From Hexactinellida sp. DTS-2022 (lineage: Eukaryota > Porifera > Hexactinellida), in NCBI GenBank assembly GCA_028753945.1, contig JAPNXP010000011.1, forward strand, positions 2,480,001 to 2,544,000: a stretch of 64,000 bases of DNA. Direction: 5' to 3'. Made by a program: the position numbers and the translations under genes. Below are positions 1 through 10,099 of this stretch, piece by piece. The notes beneath the pieces were generated by a model. That model saw only the letters and a list, made by a program, of their open reading frames with translations, ran no database searches and was not told the DNA's origin. Each line of letters opens with the position of its first letter. The first letter of the stretch is position 1.

Positions 1-832
1 AATGAATTGTCACATTAATTGTAAAAAAACAATGAATCAATCTATGAAACATCGAGATTTAATAAACTGGGGGGGCCTGGGATATTCGGCCTCCCCCGTT
101 TTAAAAACTAGGGGGGCCTGCCCCCCCCCCATTAATGACGCCTATGTCTACAACCATAATGAACGCTATGCTTTATTGTAATATAATTATCTATATGAAT
201 TTGTGGAAATTCTATTGATAATCCTATGGGAATTCCCACAGGATTCCCATAGGATTCCCATAGGATTTTCCACATGTAGGAATTCTCATAGCCTTTTTAC
301 TTGATTCCCACATGTGGGAATTCCCATAGGCTAAAAAAGTTTCCCATTCCCATCCCATATGGGAATCCTATGGGAATTCCCATACCCAAGGCAACCCTGC
401 CGGTCTATCTCTCCCTGCAGCCATAGGCGTAGAATTCGGGGGGGCGAGGGGGGCGCGCCCCCCTAGATTTTTAAGCTGGGGGGGCGGTCCATACTACCGT
501 CCCCCACTATTTGGTTCTTTTCTCTCCAATGCGTTGTAAAATATTACACGAATCCTCAGTATTTGAAGGAAACTAACATACTCAAAAAAAGTAATTGATG
601 CCAACCCATTAAAAATAACCCAATTAAGTTGAAACCTTTTGAACGAAGGTGTTATTTCGGTAAAAACCTAACTGATTCTTTGTGAATTGTATATTATCCG
701 AACATTTTTAACCGGTCCCAACGAGTTCGGATAATCGAGGTTGTACTGCATAAACACTAGGTATCTCAGCTTTTTTTTAAATTAGAAATATCTTATCTCG
801 CCCCCCCAGATTTTTTCGATTTTAAGATAAAT
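1..832. other. Gene-free flank with short palindromic repeats
   Basis: No coding region is recognisable. Positions 205-390 are packed with short self-complementary words of the type GGGAATTCCCATAGG, repeated with small changes in both orientations. Two poly-G/poly-C blocks (about 70-130 and 440-490) look like remnants of GC-ended MITEs. At 700-750 the words TTATCCGAA and TTCGGATAATCGAGGTTG resemble the termini of the small inverted-repeat element seen near 58.4 kb, so this is probably a decayed copy. Confidence 0.5.
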
Positions 833-1007
833 CTACGCCCATGCCTGCAGCAGTTTCAGAGCCTCCATTATAGCGTTAGTGCTATCTATAGCGGGTATTA
901 TGTTGCCAGACATGGATTCAACATCGAACTTAGACTTTTGTGGTATAGCGAATCTGTGAGATCGAATGTTAGCCGTAGCTGCTACGAAGTCGAGAGCAGC
1001 TACAACA

Positions 1008-1080
1008 ACAACAACAACAACTAACAAACTAACTAACAAACAAGCAAACAAACAAACAAACAAACAAACAAACAAACAAG
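1008..1080. repeat. (ACAA)n microsatellite in a UBA2 intron
   Basis: A run of AACAAC and then AACAAACAAAC words lies between the exon ending at the GTGAGT donor (minus strand, about 1088) and the exon that starts near 1003. On the minus strand it reads (TTTG)n followed by (GTT)n, so it doubles as an extreme pyrimidine-rich 3' splice region. Confidence 0.7.
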
Positions 1081-1561
1081 AACTCACCAGATTTACATCC
1101 TTCTCTATCAGCAGCTTCAGCTGTCCTACACACCTCACAAACAACTCCCCGCACTCCCTCAGAGACCCACCCTCTGTTCCTCTAGTCCCCTGAGTGGTAC
1201 CGGAACTGGAACTATGTGCCAGGAGCTCCCACGTGAGAGAGACAGGGGTCTCCGCTTGTGCCAGAGCCTATCCACGCTCAGGAGGTACTTGATGTTGATG
1301 TCCTCTGAGAAGAGCTTGCAGTGAATAGGCTCAGAGGGGGTGTTCCCAATGGTGCAGCCAGGAAATGTTTTCTGAGTGGCTTTGGCAGACACTCGTAGCA
1401 TTCGGACGCTATCATAAGAGTAGCATTCGGACTCTAGCGGTTATCTTGCCCAGATACCCCTCGGTCTCGCTCTCGATCAGAGGCACATTAGCGGCCAGAC
1501 ACATCCTAAAGGAACAGTTTTATAATTCCCCTATGTGCTCAATAAGGAGCTTCCTTATTAT

Positions 1562-1665
1562 CTAGACGGTCTATAAACCCATACGAACAAAGCAAAATTT
1601 GTAGACCGTCTATAAATTATAACTTAATAAGCCCCTGCCGTATATGGGTAATATTTACTAGGGCT
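1562..1665. repeat. Fragment of the TAGACCGTCTA MITE
   Basis: Two copies of the near-palindrome TAGACSGTCTA lie 40 bp apart, with shared words (ATACCCATA/TATGGGTA, GCAGGGG) found also in the complete copy at 16611-16755. It sits just outside the left end of the hAT-like element at 1659. Confidence 0.5.
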
Positions 1666-2670
1666 GAAATGAATATACCGAATATTTGAAGATTCGTTCG
1701 AAATGCTTGAACGAATCTATATTATCAAATCTCGATTGTTGTTTGTTTGTTTGTGTGTTTGTCCGGATTGTATTAAAGTGATTGGGGGAATAGAAACCGC
1801 AAGTAATATTGTGATATAAACTAACTTTCAAATGTTATAATAGGTAAACAAATGTTATAATAGGTAAACAAGTATGCTAAACACGAATTTCGCGTTTATA
1901 AATTTCTCATATTAATATTTGTTGTTGTTGTTCACACAAAAAAGGTAAACAAATTGATGAAAATTCAAAATCAACCTGGAAGTTAGCTTTCAACGGGTAT
2001 TATAGGTAAACAAGTATGCTGAACACGATTTTCGCGTTTAAAAATTTCTAATATGAATATTTGTTGTTGTGTTTACACAAAATAGGTAAACAAATTAATG
2101 AAAATTCAAAATAAACCTAGAAGTTAGCTTCCAACGGGTATTATAGGTAAACAAGTATGCTGAACACGAATTTCGCGTTTATAAATTTCTCATATTAATA
2201 TTTGTTGATGTTGTTTACACAAATAGGTAAACAAATTAATGAAAATTCAAAATCATAACGTCCCTTTCTACCATTTCCATGGTAGAAAGGGTGAGGAGTA
2301 AGGCCGCACAGCGGCCGTTAACTTGAGGTGCGTAACACCGATCTGTCGCAAAGCGACCGAGACCGAGAGGCTCGTATTACATTAAAACGAATATTCGTTT
2401 GCTACTTTTCGACAACAACATGATTTTTGTTTCGATTGGAGAAATCGTAAATATAAATTCCTACCTAAACTAGCTGAGTAATAGCTAACTTATGTCTAAT
2501 ACTGTAATACACTTTGTAACTAAATTGTATAGTAACAAAAAACAATTTTGAACTTTATTTTGAGTCTTGAATTTGATTTAATGCTTAGTCATAAAAACGA
2601 ACGGATATTCGAATTTTCGTTCGTTTAGAAAAAGGTTTTCGTTACATTTCGAATATTCGTTTCAACCCTA
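1659..2670. mobile_element. hAT-like non-autonomous element in a UBA2 intron
   Basis: The left end reads TAGGGCTGAAATGAATAT and the right end is its imperfect inverse, ATTCGTTTCAACCCTA. The flanks ATATTTAC (1651-1658) and CTATTTAC (2671-2678) match at 7 of 8 positions, as expected for an aged hAT 8-bp duplication. Most of its length is a Helitron-like insertion (1716-2375). No transposase is present. Confidence 0.6.
1716..2375 (+). mobile_element. Helitron-like non-autonomous repeat, family A copy 1
   Basis: It starts TCTATATTATCAAATCTCG followed by a GTTTG-rich microsatellite and GTCCGGATTG. It contains about three units of a roughly 141-bp tandem repeat (word GTAAACAAGTATGCTGAAC) and ends with a dyad around CCCTTTCTACCA, GGCCGCACAGCGGCC, a GTCGCAAAGCGAC hairpin and GACCGAGAGGCTCGTA. 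There are no TIRs or target duplication. Copies are at 5563-6471 and, inverted, 10584-11275. The 5' TC start and 3' subterminal hairpins suggest the Helitron/Helentron class; that class is inference. Confidence 0.6.
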
Positions 2671-3129
2671 CTATTTACGTACAAAAGACTCGAAATAATA
2701 AATTGTTCATAATAAGCACCTACTAAGCTCCCGTTATTGACTGGCTACCTGTATACGTGGTTCTTGGCTGTCCGGTTGTCCAATGCATTCATAACGAGAG
2801 CAAACTGACTGAAGAAATCCACGTTGTACTCGGGGTTGAATATCGAGGCAAGTCTCGCGGTTAGATTCGCCATGGGGTTGAACTGTAGAGCGCACTGCTT
2901 GGCGACCTCTGCCTTGCTCTTGTCCACGTGTTTCCTCTGGAATAAGAACTGTCGGTTGCGGTTGCTGACGCCATTCGTGTCGAGATCTATGAGGTCTATG
3001 TTGCACACCCCCGTAAGGACCAGGTACTTAACCAGCTCGCCAGCTGTTTAGCCAGCTGTTTATATAGAAATAAAAACAGATAAATAGATAAACAAATAAA
3101 CAACAAACAAACAACAAACATAAACATAC

Positions 3130-3880
3130 CTCAATAGGATGTGTGTTCATAAGAGCATCCAGCCTCAAAGCAAATCAAAGTCCATATTTACAAATTGTGT
3201 CCATATATCGAATTCCGGGAATAATTTGTTCAGATATCAAAATTCCATCCACGAAGCGAACTCTCGTTAAGCCACAAATGTGTCCACCATTCCATCGTAA
3301 CTAAGTTACCGAACAACTTGTGTGCCAGTTCATGAGCCACCACGAGCGCCACATATTCTAATTGTTGATGGGTGGCCTTAGGATCTAGCAACAAGCAGAT
3401 TTCTCGGTATGTGACTAAACTGAGAGAAGATACATATACAATGGGCAATAGGTATGATACTATGATTCGTATGAAGTATTGAAGTAGTAAAGTTGCCTTT
3501 TAAGGATTCGGATAAGAAAATTAGTGTATAATTGCAAAAAACTAGATGTAAAGTTTATTTTAATATGCCTTAAGAAAAACACTGTTTCTATTAAGTTAAT
3601 TAATAGCTTACCACCGTGTTTAATAGGGCCCGCGAAGAAATGTGTGAAGGCAATGAGCTCCATTTTGAGAAATAGTGCATAAAAAAGGAGAGGCTTCTGA
3701 AACACCTCTAAAGCTTCTTGTGTAAAAATCTAAATAAAACCACGTCCAAGTTTGTGGCCTCTATATAGTCAAACTCCCAACAACGCATGCTAGGAGATAT
3801 GCAGATTTGATAGGGGTCAGAGAGAAGGTTACGGTGCCAGTAGTACCATCAATTGGCTCGTTGATGATAGGCTAGATAAG
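3130..3880 (-). pseudogene. M1 aminopeptidase (puromycin-sensitive type) exons, decayed
   Basis: M1 aminopeptidases are zinc exopeptidases removing N-terminal residues. The exon at 3419-3130 reads [19 protein letters not shown] and then [20 protein letters not shown] and THLWLNE, giving the HExxH...E zinc site; the usual HQWFG is HKLFG here. After NE the frame is lost, but another frame continues FASWMEF, LFPEFDIWTQFV and LDALMNTHPIE to a GTATGT donor at 3129. The upstream exon (about 3880-3614, GTAAGC donor) carries VTFSLTPIKSAYLLA, YIEATN and LKMELIAF in three frames. At least four frameshifts and stops make it a pseudogene. Further exons are missing: the next exon downstream belongs to UBA2. 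Confidence 0.85.
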
Positions 3881-4117
3881 AAAGATAATAGCAGCAGTCT
3901 CATTTTATAAGACTAAAGGTGCTATTGTTATATTACTACGTACATACAAATGTATATACGTATAATGAAAACAAGACAATTTATAGAAAATACAGGAATT
4001 TCGTTAGTGAAATACGGCTAAATTCCGGTTAATACATATACAGAGTCTCGTTATTAAGTACACTGGGACCATCGAAATTTGTTCGAGATTCCAACGTATT
4101 CGTATTAACTGGAGTCA
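3881..4117. other. Short gene-free stretch
   Basis: Between the M1 relic and the MITE cluster no coding frame, tRNA or clear repeat end was recognised. Confidence 0.4.
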
Positions 4118-4498
4118 CGTGCATGCATAGGCGCAAAGTACGGTGGTGCACAAGGGCGCCCGCAGGCATACGCACTATACGCACGTGCGTATAGTAAATT
4201 TTATCTGTTAATTAATTTTAACACTCTTTTGTGCTAAGATTTTTTAAAATTAGTCATAAGACTCATGAGTTCGGAAATTGGATACAGAAACTGTCTGAAA
4301 AAAATATTGTGCGTACATCATCTTTTAACCTGCGGGCGCCCCTGGTGGTGCAGGTAGTGCAAGTGCACCACCGGCACTCAGCGATAGAAGTGCTAGTGGT
4401 GCCTGGTGGTGCTAGATCCACCTGTACTTTGTATTGAGGTGCACCACTGGCACTTTTGGCTAGAGGTCAAAAGTTTGCGCCTATGCCGGTGCATGCAT
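4118..4498. mobile_element. Outer inverted-repeat element around the 4.2-kb hAT MITE
   Basis: The left part carries GCATAGGCGCAAA and the right part its inverse TTTGCGCCTATGC, both next to TGCATGCA words. The interior is rich in GTGGTGCA/TGCACCAC words in both orientations. It appears to be a MITE into which the 4151-4344 element inserted. Ends are imprecise. Confidence 0.4.
4151..4344. mobile_element. hAT-type MITE, 194 bp, perfect 8-bp TSD
   Basis: Terminal inverted repeats CAAGGGCGCCCGCAGG and CCTGCGGGCGCCCCTG bound a 194-bp segment with no coding capacity. The 8 bases GTGGTGCA occur directly on both sides (4143-4150 and 4345-4352), the length expected for hAT insertions. Confidence 0.8.
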
Positions 4499-5178
4499 TT
4501 GAAGAGGCTAGGGAAATTACCTTGCAGTCGTTAACCGAGAAAATACAGGATTCAGCGTACAATAAAGGGCCCAGGTACATTACAGGGCCCAATGCACAAC
4601 ATAGGCTCCAGATACAATACAGATACAGACACAACGAGCAGAGAGGAGAGAGAAAATAATGAAACGTCAGATAACCTAAATAAGGAAGGGAATTTAACAG
4701 TGCTGAGGACAGACAGACAAGTTGTAACAGTAAATTCAAAAAGTAACGTATGTAAATTACCTCAAATTCAACATTAATAGCCTACCTACAAACAATATTT
4801 TTAATATTTTCTTATCCCTCTTAAAGTGGCGTCGGAAGCTCATGAATACTGGCGCGGCCATTCTCAGTAAGGAGATAAAAAGTGCTGCAGCTGAGCAACC
4901 TCACTGGCCATAGAACTAGCATTATTTCATGTAATAGTAAGGCAGTCAAGGCCGCCTCAGCCTCAGCAGCTCCGACGCTTATGTCTTATACAGTTATGCT
5001 ATATGAGTCCTTAGGTCTCATCCGCTTCGCGACGGATAACTCAACCGCTACGAGGTCCCGCTTTATTTTAATAAACAATAAATATATTATTTTTTAAAAT
5101 TGAATTAGTATTCATTATGCTTGAAAACTTTATCAGATAATTGGAAAGTTAACCCTAGGTTCATTTTGAATTTTAATG

Positions 5179-5257
5179 ACAGTGGAGTTGCTTTATTAGC
5201 AACTCGGGCTTTGTTTCAAACCCCGAGTTGCTAATAAAGCCTAAATCCGCCACTGCA
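5179..5257. mobile_element. Short palindromic MITE (GTTGCTAATAAAGC family)
   Basis: CAGTGGAGTTGCTTTATTAG and its inverse fold into a hairpin about 30 bp long around GGGCTTTGTTTCAAACCCC; the outer word CAGTGG pairs with CCACTG. The same termini are found on the element at 61575-62204. Confidence 0.65.
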
Positions 5258-5562
5258 GATATGAAATATGATAGACAAAATAGAGATTCTCTATCTTGAA
5301 ACGTGTTCAAATATGTAAGAAAAAATATTCATTATTTCCCTCCCAAAGGTCAAATTTTTTCTGCAAAAGAAATTTGAGGGTCGTGGATTATGAATTTACA
5401 GATATAATTTAATTAATCTAAATGTTTGTTTTGTCTCAATTTTAAACTGATTGGGCGAGAGTAAATTTAAGCACTTAATCTGCTCTTTAGTAAGAATGCT
5501 TAAGTATTGATCAAATGAACTACAATAATAATGCTACGTGAAAATGTACGTATTTCGGAAAA

Positions 5563-6471
5563 TCTATATTATTAAATCTCGATTGTTGTGTGTTTGTGTT
5601 GTGTGTGTGTGTGTGTTTGTTTGTCCGGATTGTATTAAAGTGATGGGGGAATAGAAACCGCATTAATATATGAGATATAAACTAACTGTCAAATGTTATA
5701 ATTGGTAAACAAATGATATAATAGGTAAACAAGTGTGCTGAACACGAATTTCGCATTTATAAATTTCTAATATTAATATTTGTTGTTGTTTACACAAAAT
5801 AGGTAAACAAATTAATGAAAATTCGAAATCAACCTGGAAGTTAGCTTACAACGGGTATTATAGGTAAACAAGTATGGTGAACCCGATTTTCGCATTTATA
5901 AATTTCTAATATGAATATTTGTTGTTGTTGTTTACACAAAATATGTAAACAAATTAATTAAAATTCAAAATCAACCTAGAAGTAAGCTCTCAACGGGTAA
6001 TATAAGTAAACAAGTATGCTGAACACGAATTTCGCATTTATAAAATTATAATATGAATATTTGTTGTTGTTGTTTACCAAAAATAGGTAAACAATTCAAT
6101 GAAAATTTAAAATCAACCTAGAAGTTAGCTTTCACCGGGTATTATAGGTAAACAAGTATGCTGAACACGAATTTAGCGTTTGTAAAATTATAATATGAAT
6201 ATTTATTGTTGTTGTTTACACAAAATAGGTAAACAAATTATTCAAAATTCAAAATTAACCTAGAAGTTTGCTTTCAACGAGTATTATAGGTAAGCAAGTA
6301 TGCTGAACACAAATTTCGCATTTATAAATTTATAATATGAATATTTGTTGTTGTTGTTTATATAAAATATGTAATCAATTGTTTAGTGAGGAGTAAGGCC
6401 GCGTAGCGGCCGTTAACTTGAGGTGCGTAGCACCGATCTGTCGCAAAGCGACCGAGACCGAAGGGTTCGTA
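5563..6471 (+). mobile_element. Helitron-like repeat, family A copy 2
   Basis: Starts TCTATATTATTAAATCTCG with a (GT)n/GTTTG microsatellite and GTCCGGATTG, then about five units of the 141-bp tandem repeat (GTAAACAAGT words near 5725, 5866, 6006, 6149 and 6290), then GGCCGCGTAGCGGCC, a GTCGCAAAGCGAC hairpin and GACCGAAGGGTTCGT. It has two more internal units than the 1.7-kb copy, so copies vary by tandem-unit number. Confidence 0.6.
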
Positions 6472-6631
6472 ATAAATAAAATGTAACAACTCACGCATCA
6501 AGAACACTGGGAACAAGTGAAAGTGCTTTTGGAGACCGTCTCGAAATCTACCTTCGCACAATAGCAATGCATCCAGTCATCGCAAACATCACAACAGACC
6601 CACTGAGACTTAATTTTATTGCCGACTCGTC

Positions 6632-8803
6632 TCAGTGCCACTGTTTCAGGTTCTCTCTGGTGACAAATAGCGCAAGCGGTTGTCGACTCATTGAACTACT
6701 ATCGTTTGAGGCTGAAGTCGTGTCGTGCTTCCTCTTAACACCTGTGACCACTCTTATAGCCAGGCTACCTCGTCCCCGTCCCCGTCCCCGACCTCGTCCT
6801 CTTCCCCGACCTCGGGATTGTCTAAGACTCTTTCCTTGGATACTTTCCGAACCAAAGCTCCCTTTTTTATAACTGCCACCGCCTTCTGATTTCAAAAGGG
6901 CCTTCTCCCTGTGTAGCTTTACTAGTTTCATTCTTCTCCTTCTTCTTTGAAAATTAGATTTAGTTTTTGAATCGCGGGAGTATTGCAATTTGTGAACTCG
7001 GTTGATTATAGCCTGGTAACCCTGTCGAGATGGAAACAATCCAAGATCGCACATAATCCCGAAGAATGACAGTTCTTCCTCATTGAAATTAAGAACAGCG
7101 ATGGCAGTGCTAATTCTGATGGACTGAGGAGACACGTACTTATTCTTGGGACACAGACACCATATCATATTGTGCAGGGACTCATTCGAATTCTGAGTTA
7201 GACCGAGTGTAAGATGGCTACAGAAGTCCGACGTGGCAAATGAGTTGAATACTTCTCGTACCTTCTGGATGTCGAGTGGTGTGAAGGTAGTTAAGGCAGC
7301 TGGTGTCGCAGAGCCGGAAGGTTTATTCCAACGACACCAAGTGTCCTCTCCGGTAGGACAGCTGGAATGATTTCCTGCTGCGTGTTCGAGAAGAACATAT
7401 AGAGCACTTGACAGCAGATCAGGTGTTGTCCCCCGGTTTTGCAGAATTACAGTGGAATAGTTTGCTGCAATGTAGTCCGCTTTCCACTCGGGTAATTTGT
7501 GCTGTATATATGTCGTCGACTTTGTTGATTTTTTTATTTTTTTCAAAGTTTTCTTTAGACGTTTAGCCACGTGCGTCAAGCATTCTTCTTTTCTGACTTT
7601 AACTAGAGGGTAAGGGTTGAGTGCGGTCACGTGCTGGAAGGACTTTGAGTCTCCATCTCCAACAAACACTGAATAGGCCAAGCGGTTCTTTTCCAAGCTG
7701 CGACTCCAGATCCTCTCGGCAGCTTCCGGCTCCATTGCTTGAGAAGAACCACTGAAGTTCTTGTTACAGTTGGGCTTATGGAGCTCTAACCATTTATCAT
7801 ATTCCGCTGATTTGTTTTTCTGCCTTTCTTCAGTCCAAATGGAGCACTTTTCACAAAGGCGACTAAGAATCTCGTAGTCGAGTACTTTTTTTGTTGTTGT
7901 AGATATGGCCGAACCGAAACCCATGTTGGAATAAAATCCCCTGGTTTTCCAAGAGCTGTCGAAGCTTACTGTAACATTGACAGCATTAGGCTCGGGAGAA
8001 CATTCTGGAACAAGCTTGTGGAGATGTTCGGCAGCCGCCAGCATGGACACTTTCACTGCACTCGTGGTGACAGTCTCAAGACGGGTGAGGTAGCAAGATG
8101 GCATGGTTTGCAGTGGTGGTGGCATTTCGAATGCTATAGCTAGCTTGTGAAGATCAAGCCATGAGATACCGGTAGAATGAGTAGCCAATATTGACCTCAT
8201 TGTAACCTCGTTCATATCTTGACGAGGGTGCTTGACATTTACACATGTTTGGTGGATAGGTTTGTCAAGGGGGCGTGAAGATGGGAAATTTGCAACCTGT
8301 AAATGGCATCGTTGGCATTTTACTCGAAAGAATGTTTGCCACCCATGATTCCATTCTTCCTCGAAGAGACTTAGTCTATCGTTACATTCGTTGCAACGCA
8401 GGGCAGCGAGAACATCTGCAAGAATGCCAACATCTAGAATCCGGTGACCAGACGGTTTAGAAGCAATAATATTGGAAACGCCCTGAGAAGTGATGAACTT
8501 CACTGATTTTGGAGTTGTATCTATGGGTACTTTAAATCTAGAGCTATAACCAATACGCGGAAATTTATGGCACTGCGTTTTTTTCTTTATGGAAACGTAT
8601 ATTCGCTTGTGAGGACGACTCACACTACGCAAACAGTCACTACCAGGAGAAGCAATGTCTAAATTGAATAAGGTTCCTGAGATCCCAGGTGTTGATGGGA
8701 TAATCGATGAGTCGCTTGTATGGAGGGAAAATTCTTGGTCAGAAATATCCTGAATGTCAGATAGAATATTGTCGCGGGTTGACTCGCTCGAGTCGCTTGA
8801 CAT
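6632..8803 (-). CDS. Mutator-like transposase (animal Mutator domain family)
   Basis: A single open frame of 723 codons begins at the ATG reading MSSDSSESTRDN; a further 63 in-frame upstream codons are open but look non-coding. It resembles the animal Mutator-like transposase domain: a cysteine module (CNECNDRLSLF ... CQRCHLQ, residues about 135-165), VSFDSSWKTRGFYSNMGFG with a first acidic residue (about 290), a zinc-knuckle stretch with CEKCSIW and HKPNCNKNFSGSS, VGDGDSKSF (second acidic residue, about 400), NHSSCP, and NSNESLHNMIW (glutamate, about 550). The C-terminus is basic with a (GR)n tract. It predicts a nuclear cut-and-paste DDE enzyme. There are no internal stops, so it may be functional or recently domesticated; matching TIRs were not found. 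Confidence 0.8.
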   Translation of the reverse strand: MSSDSSESTRDNILSDIQDISDQEFSLHTSDSSIIPSTPGISGTLFNLDIASPGSDCLRSVSRPHKRIYVSIKKKTQCHKFPRIGYSSRFKVPIDTTPKSVKFITSQGVSNIIASKPSGHRILDVGILADVLAALRCNECNDRLSLFEEEWNHGWQTFFRVKCQRCHLQVANFPSSRPLDKPIHQTCVNVKHPRQDMNEVTMRSILATHSTGISWLDLHKLAIAFEMPPPLQTMPSCYLTRLETVTTSAVKVSMLAAAEHLHKLVPECSPEPNAVNVTVSFDSSWKTRGFYSNMGFGSAISTTTKKVLDYEILSRLCEKCSIWTEERQKNKSAEYDKWLELHKPNCNKNFSGSSQAMEPEAAERIWSRSLEKNRLAYSVFVGDGDSKSFQHVTALNPYPLVKVRKEECLTHVAKRLKKTLKKIKKSTKSTTYIQHKLPEWKADYIAANYSTVILQNRGTTPDLLSSALYVLLEHAAGNHSSCPTGEDTWCRWNKPSGSATPAALTTFTPLDIQKVREVFNSFATSDFCSHLTLGLTQNSNESLHNMIWCLCPKNKYVSPQSIRISTAIAVLNFNEEELSFFGIMCDLGLFPSRQGYQAIINRVHKLQYSRDSKTKSNFQRRRRRMKLVKLHREKALLKSEGGGSYKKGSFGSESIQGKSLRQSRGRGRGRGRGRGRGRGSLAIRVVTGVKRKHDTTSASNDSSSMSRQPLALFVTRENLKQWH

Positions 8804-9029
8804 TTTGTATCTAATAAGTGGAAACCGGTTATAAGAACATCGTCGGGAGTAGAAGAAAATGTTCTTATAATCGGTTAAAATAACATAGTGGAATATAGAA
8901 CTTTCTTTGATATTCACTTTCGCTTGTACAAATGACCGACCTGCCTCGCGTGGATCTACACGTCCCGGATGACGAATGCTGCATGCACACAAAAACTACT
9001 CATCCAGACCGATTACACTGCATCATAGC

Positions 9030-9236
9030 TCTACAGTAAAGTGTTCGAGTTTGACAAAGCTCTCTCGTACATCGACATGTACCTTACAGCTCACCACAGC
9101 GACGCGAGTGCCTAGCCTTCTACTTGAGAGAATTCATTCTTGAGAATATGGGCAGAATCAACGACGCTATATCAGCCATCTGCAACTTTCTTAGCCTCAA
9201 GCATAAGCTGAGAGCTGTCTCTCCATCGACCGCTTA
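9030..9236 (+). pseudogene. TPR-like coding remnant
   Basis: One frame reads FDKALSYIDMYLTAHHSD, and after a small frame change another reads RECLAFYLREFILENMGRIN then DAISAICNFLSLKHKLR before a stop. The alternation of alanine, leucine and glycine is TPR-like helical-repeat character. It is probably an exon remnant of a cellular gene; parent unknown. Confidence 0.35.
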
Positions 9237-9277
9237 ATATAAACGTGACACCTGTTCAATCTTCAACGAATATTCCC

Positions 9278-9670
9278 ATGAAACAAATCACGATTTCCTC
9301 ACTGCAGAATTCACCTATCACTTCAACTCCCACCTCAATTAAACTGAATAAGCCCAAGTCAAAAGCGAAACAACGAAGTGAAAAAAATTCAAAAAATCCT
9401 TTTTCATCTCCAAATTTACCTAAAATAGGATTTAAAGACGAACAAACCATATCTCTTCCGAATAATATTACTAATTCAGCTGAACCCATTTTCCCCTGTG
9501 ATCATTGTACAAAGTCGTATCTCTCTTTGCGAGCACTCAAAATACATTTATGGCACATAAGAAAACAGGGCAATTTCATGATCCAACTAAAATGTCCCAA
9601 AGAAAACTACGTACTGTGTTTAAGAAGAATTCTCCATGCAAGCTATGCGATTTTGATTGATTTTGATTGA
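9278..9670 (+). pseudogene. C2H2-like zinc-finger gene fragment
   Basis: A 131-codon frame from the ATG at 9278 has a Ser/Lys-rich, low-complexity N-terminus and then FPCDHCTKSYLSLRALKIHL with WHIR: a C-x2-C-x12-H-x2-H finger, one residue short of the usual His spacing. A second cysteine pair (CKLC) follows in another frame near 9640 before the coding signal is lost in TTGATTGATTT repeats. Possible orphan finger gene or transposon fragment; function unknown. Confidence 0.4.
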
Positions 9671-9757
9671 TTTTGATTTTGACCAACGGCATATACTAAT
9701 TAGCGATAACATTACACTTATTTATCCATTAGTATTCCGTGTTATCGATCCATTTAA

Positions 9758-10012
9758 TTAAAACTTTCTTTTCAAAATATTTAACGTTTTTCGTGTTGCA
9801 TTCGTTTCTCCATGTTTATAAGTGTGGATTTTATAAAAACGTTTAGTGTGAAAAGTTAAGCCGCAAATATTACAAAGGAATAACCATATTCTTAGATTGG
9901 CGCAATAAATGGGCTTCGTATAGATAGGTATGTGTACGTATATGTATTTGAACAATATATGGCGGCATATGGCGGCATATGGCGGTCCAGTTAAGCTAAT
10001 ATATTGGGACAC
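9758..10012 (-). pseudogene. Single C2H2 finger fragment, opposite strand
   Basis: The minus-strand frame carries CNICGLTFHTKRFYKIHTYK followed by H, an orthodox C-x2-C-x12-H-x3-H finger, then GETNATRK. The N-terminal part is not convincing coding sequence and overlaps a tandem (CATATGGCGG)n block at 9957-9987. It is likely a short remnant. Confidence 0.35.
9957..9987. repeat. Three-copy (CATATGGCGG) repeat
   Basis: The 10-bp word CATATGGCGG occurs three times in a row. Confidence 0.7.
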
Positions 10013-10099
10013 ATGTATTCCAATATCTCATAATGTCCGATTATCGAACAAATTTGAACTCTCGTTGCCTATCACGAGGAGCAAGTGGATGCGGTGCCT

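Larger units (their letters stand above)
833..3036 (-). pseudogene. UBA2: SUMO-activating enzyme subunit 2 (UBA2) exons, decayed
   Basis: UBA2 is the E1 subunit that binds ATP and carries the catalytic cysteine for SUMO. The 3036-2749 exon encodes the adenylation-domain stretch with IDLIDLDTNGVSN, NRQFLFQRKHV and MNALDNRTAKNHV. It splices in phase (AG|G, GTAGCC donor at 2748, TTTAG acceptor at 1506) to an exon from 1505 reading MCLAANVPLIES and GYLGKIT, then TFPGCTIGNTPSEPIHC with the active-site cysteine, then YLLSVDRLWHKRRP. The last piece (about 1000-836) reads SGNIIPAIDSTNA. Lesions: a 25-bp tandem duplication near 1395-1432, a 1-nt loss near 1380, a frameshift in the GA/CT run at 1235-1242, and absence of the roughly 70 residues that normally follow the catalytic cysteine segment. 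The N-terminal nucleotide-binding exon (GxGxxG) and the C-terminal ubiquitin-fold exons are not seen. Identification is firm; calling it a pseudogene depends on the lesions not being assembly errors. Confidence 0.85.

Noticed and set aside
200..390. CRISPR-like or regulatory array of GGGAATTCCCATAGG palindromes
   Set aside because: Spacing is irregular, there are no unique spacers of constant length, and the context is eukaryotic; best read as decayed palindromic repeats.
966..1193. Plus-strand frame rich in TTTTTNKLTNKQANKQ
   Set aside because: Translation of the (ACAA)n microsatellite and of the reverse strand of UBA2 exons.
6567..6872. Plus-strand frame with RPRPRPRPRP
   Set aside because: Antisense of the GR-repeat tail of the Mutator transposase.
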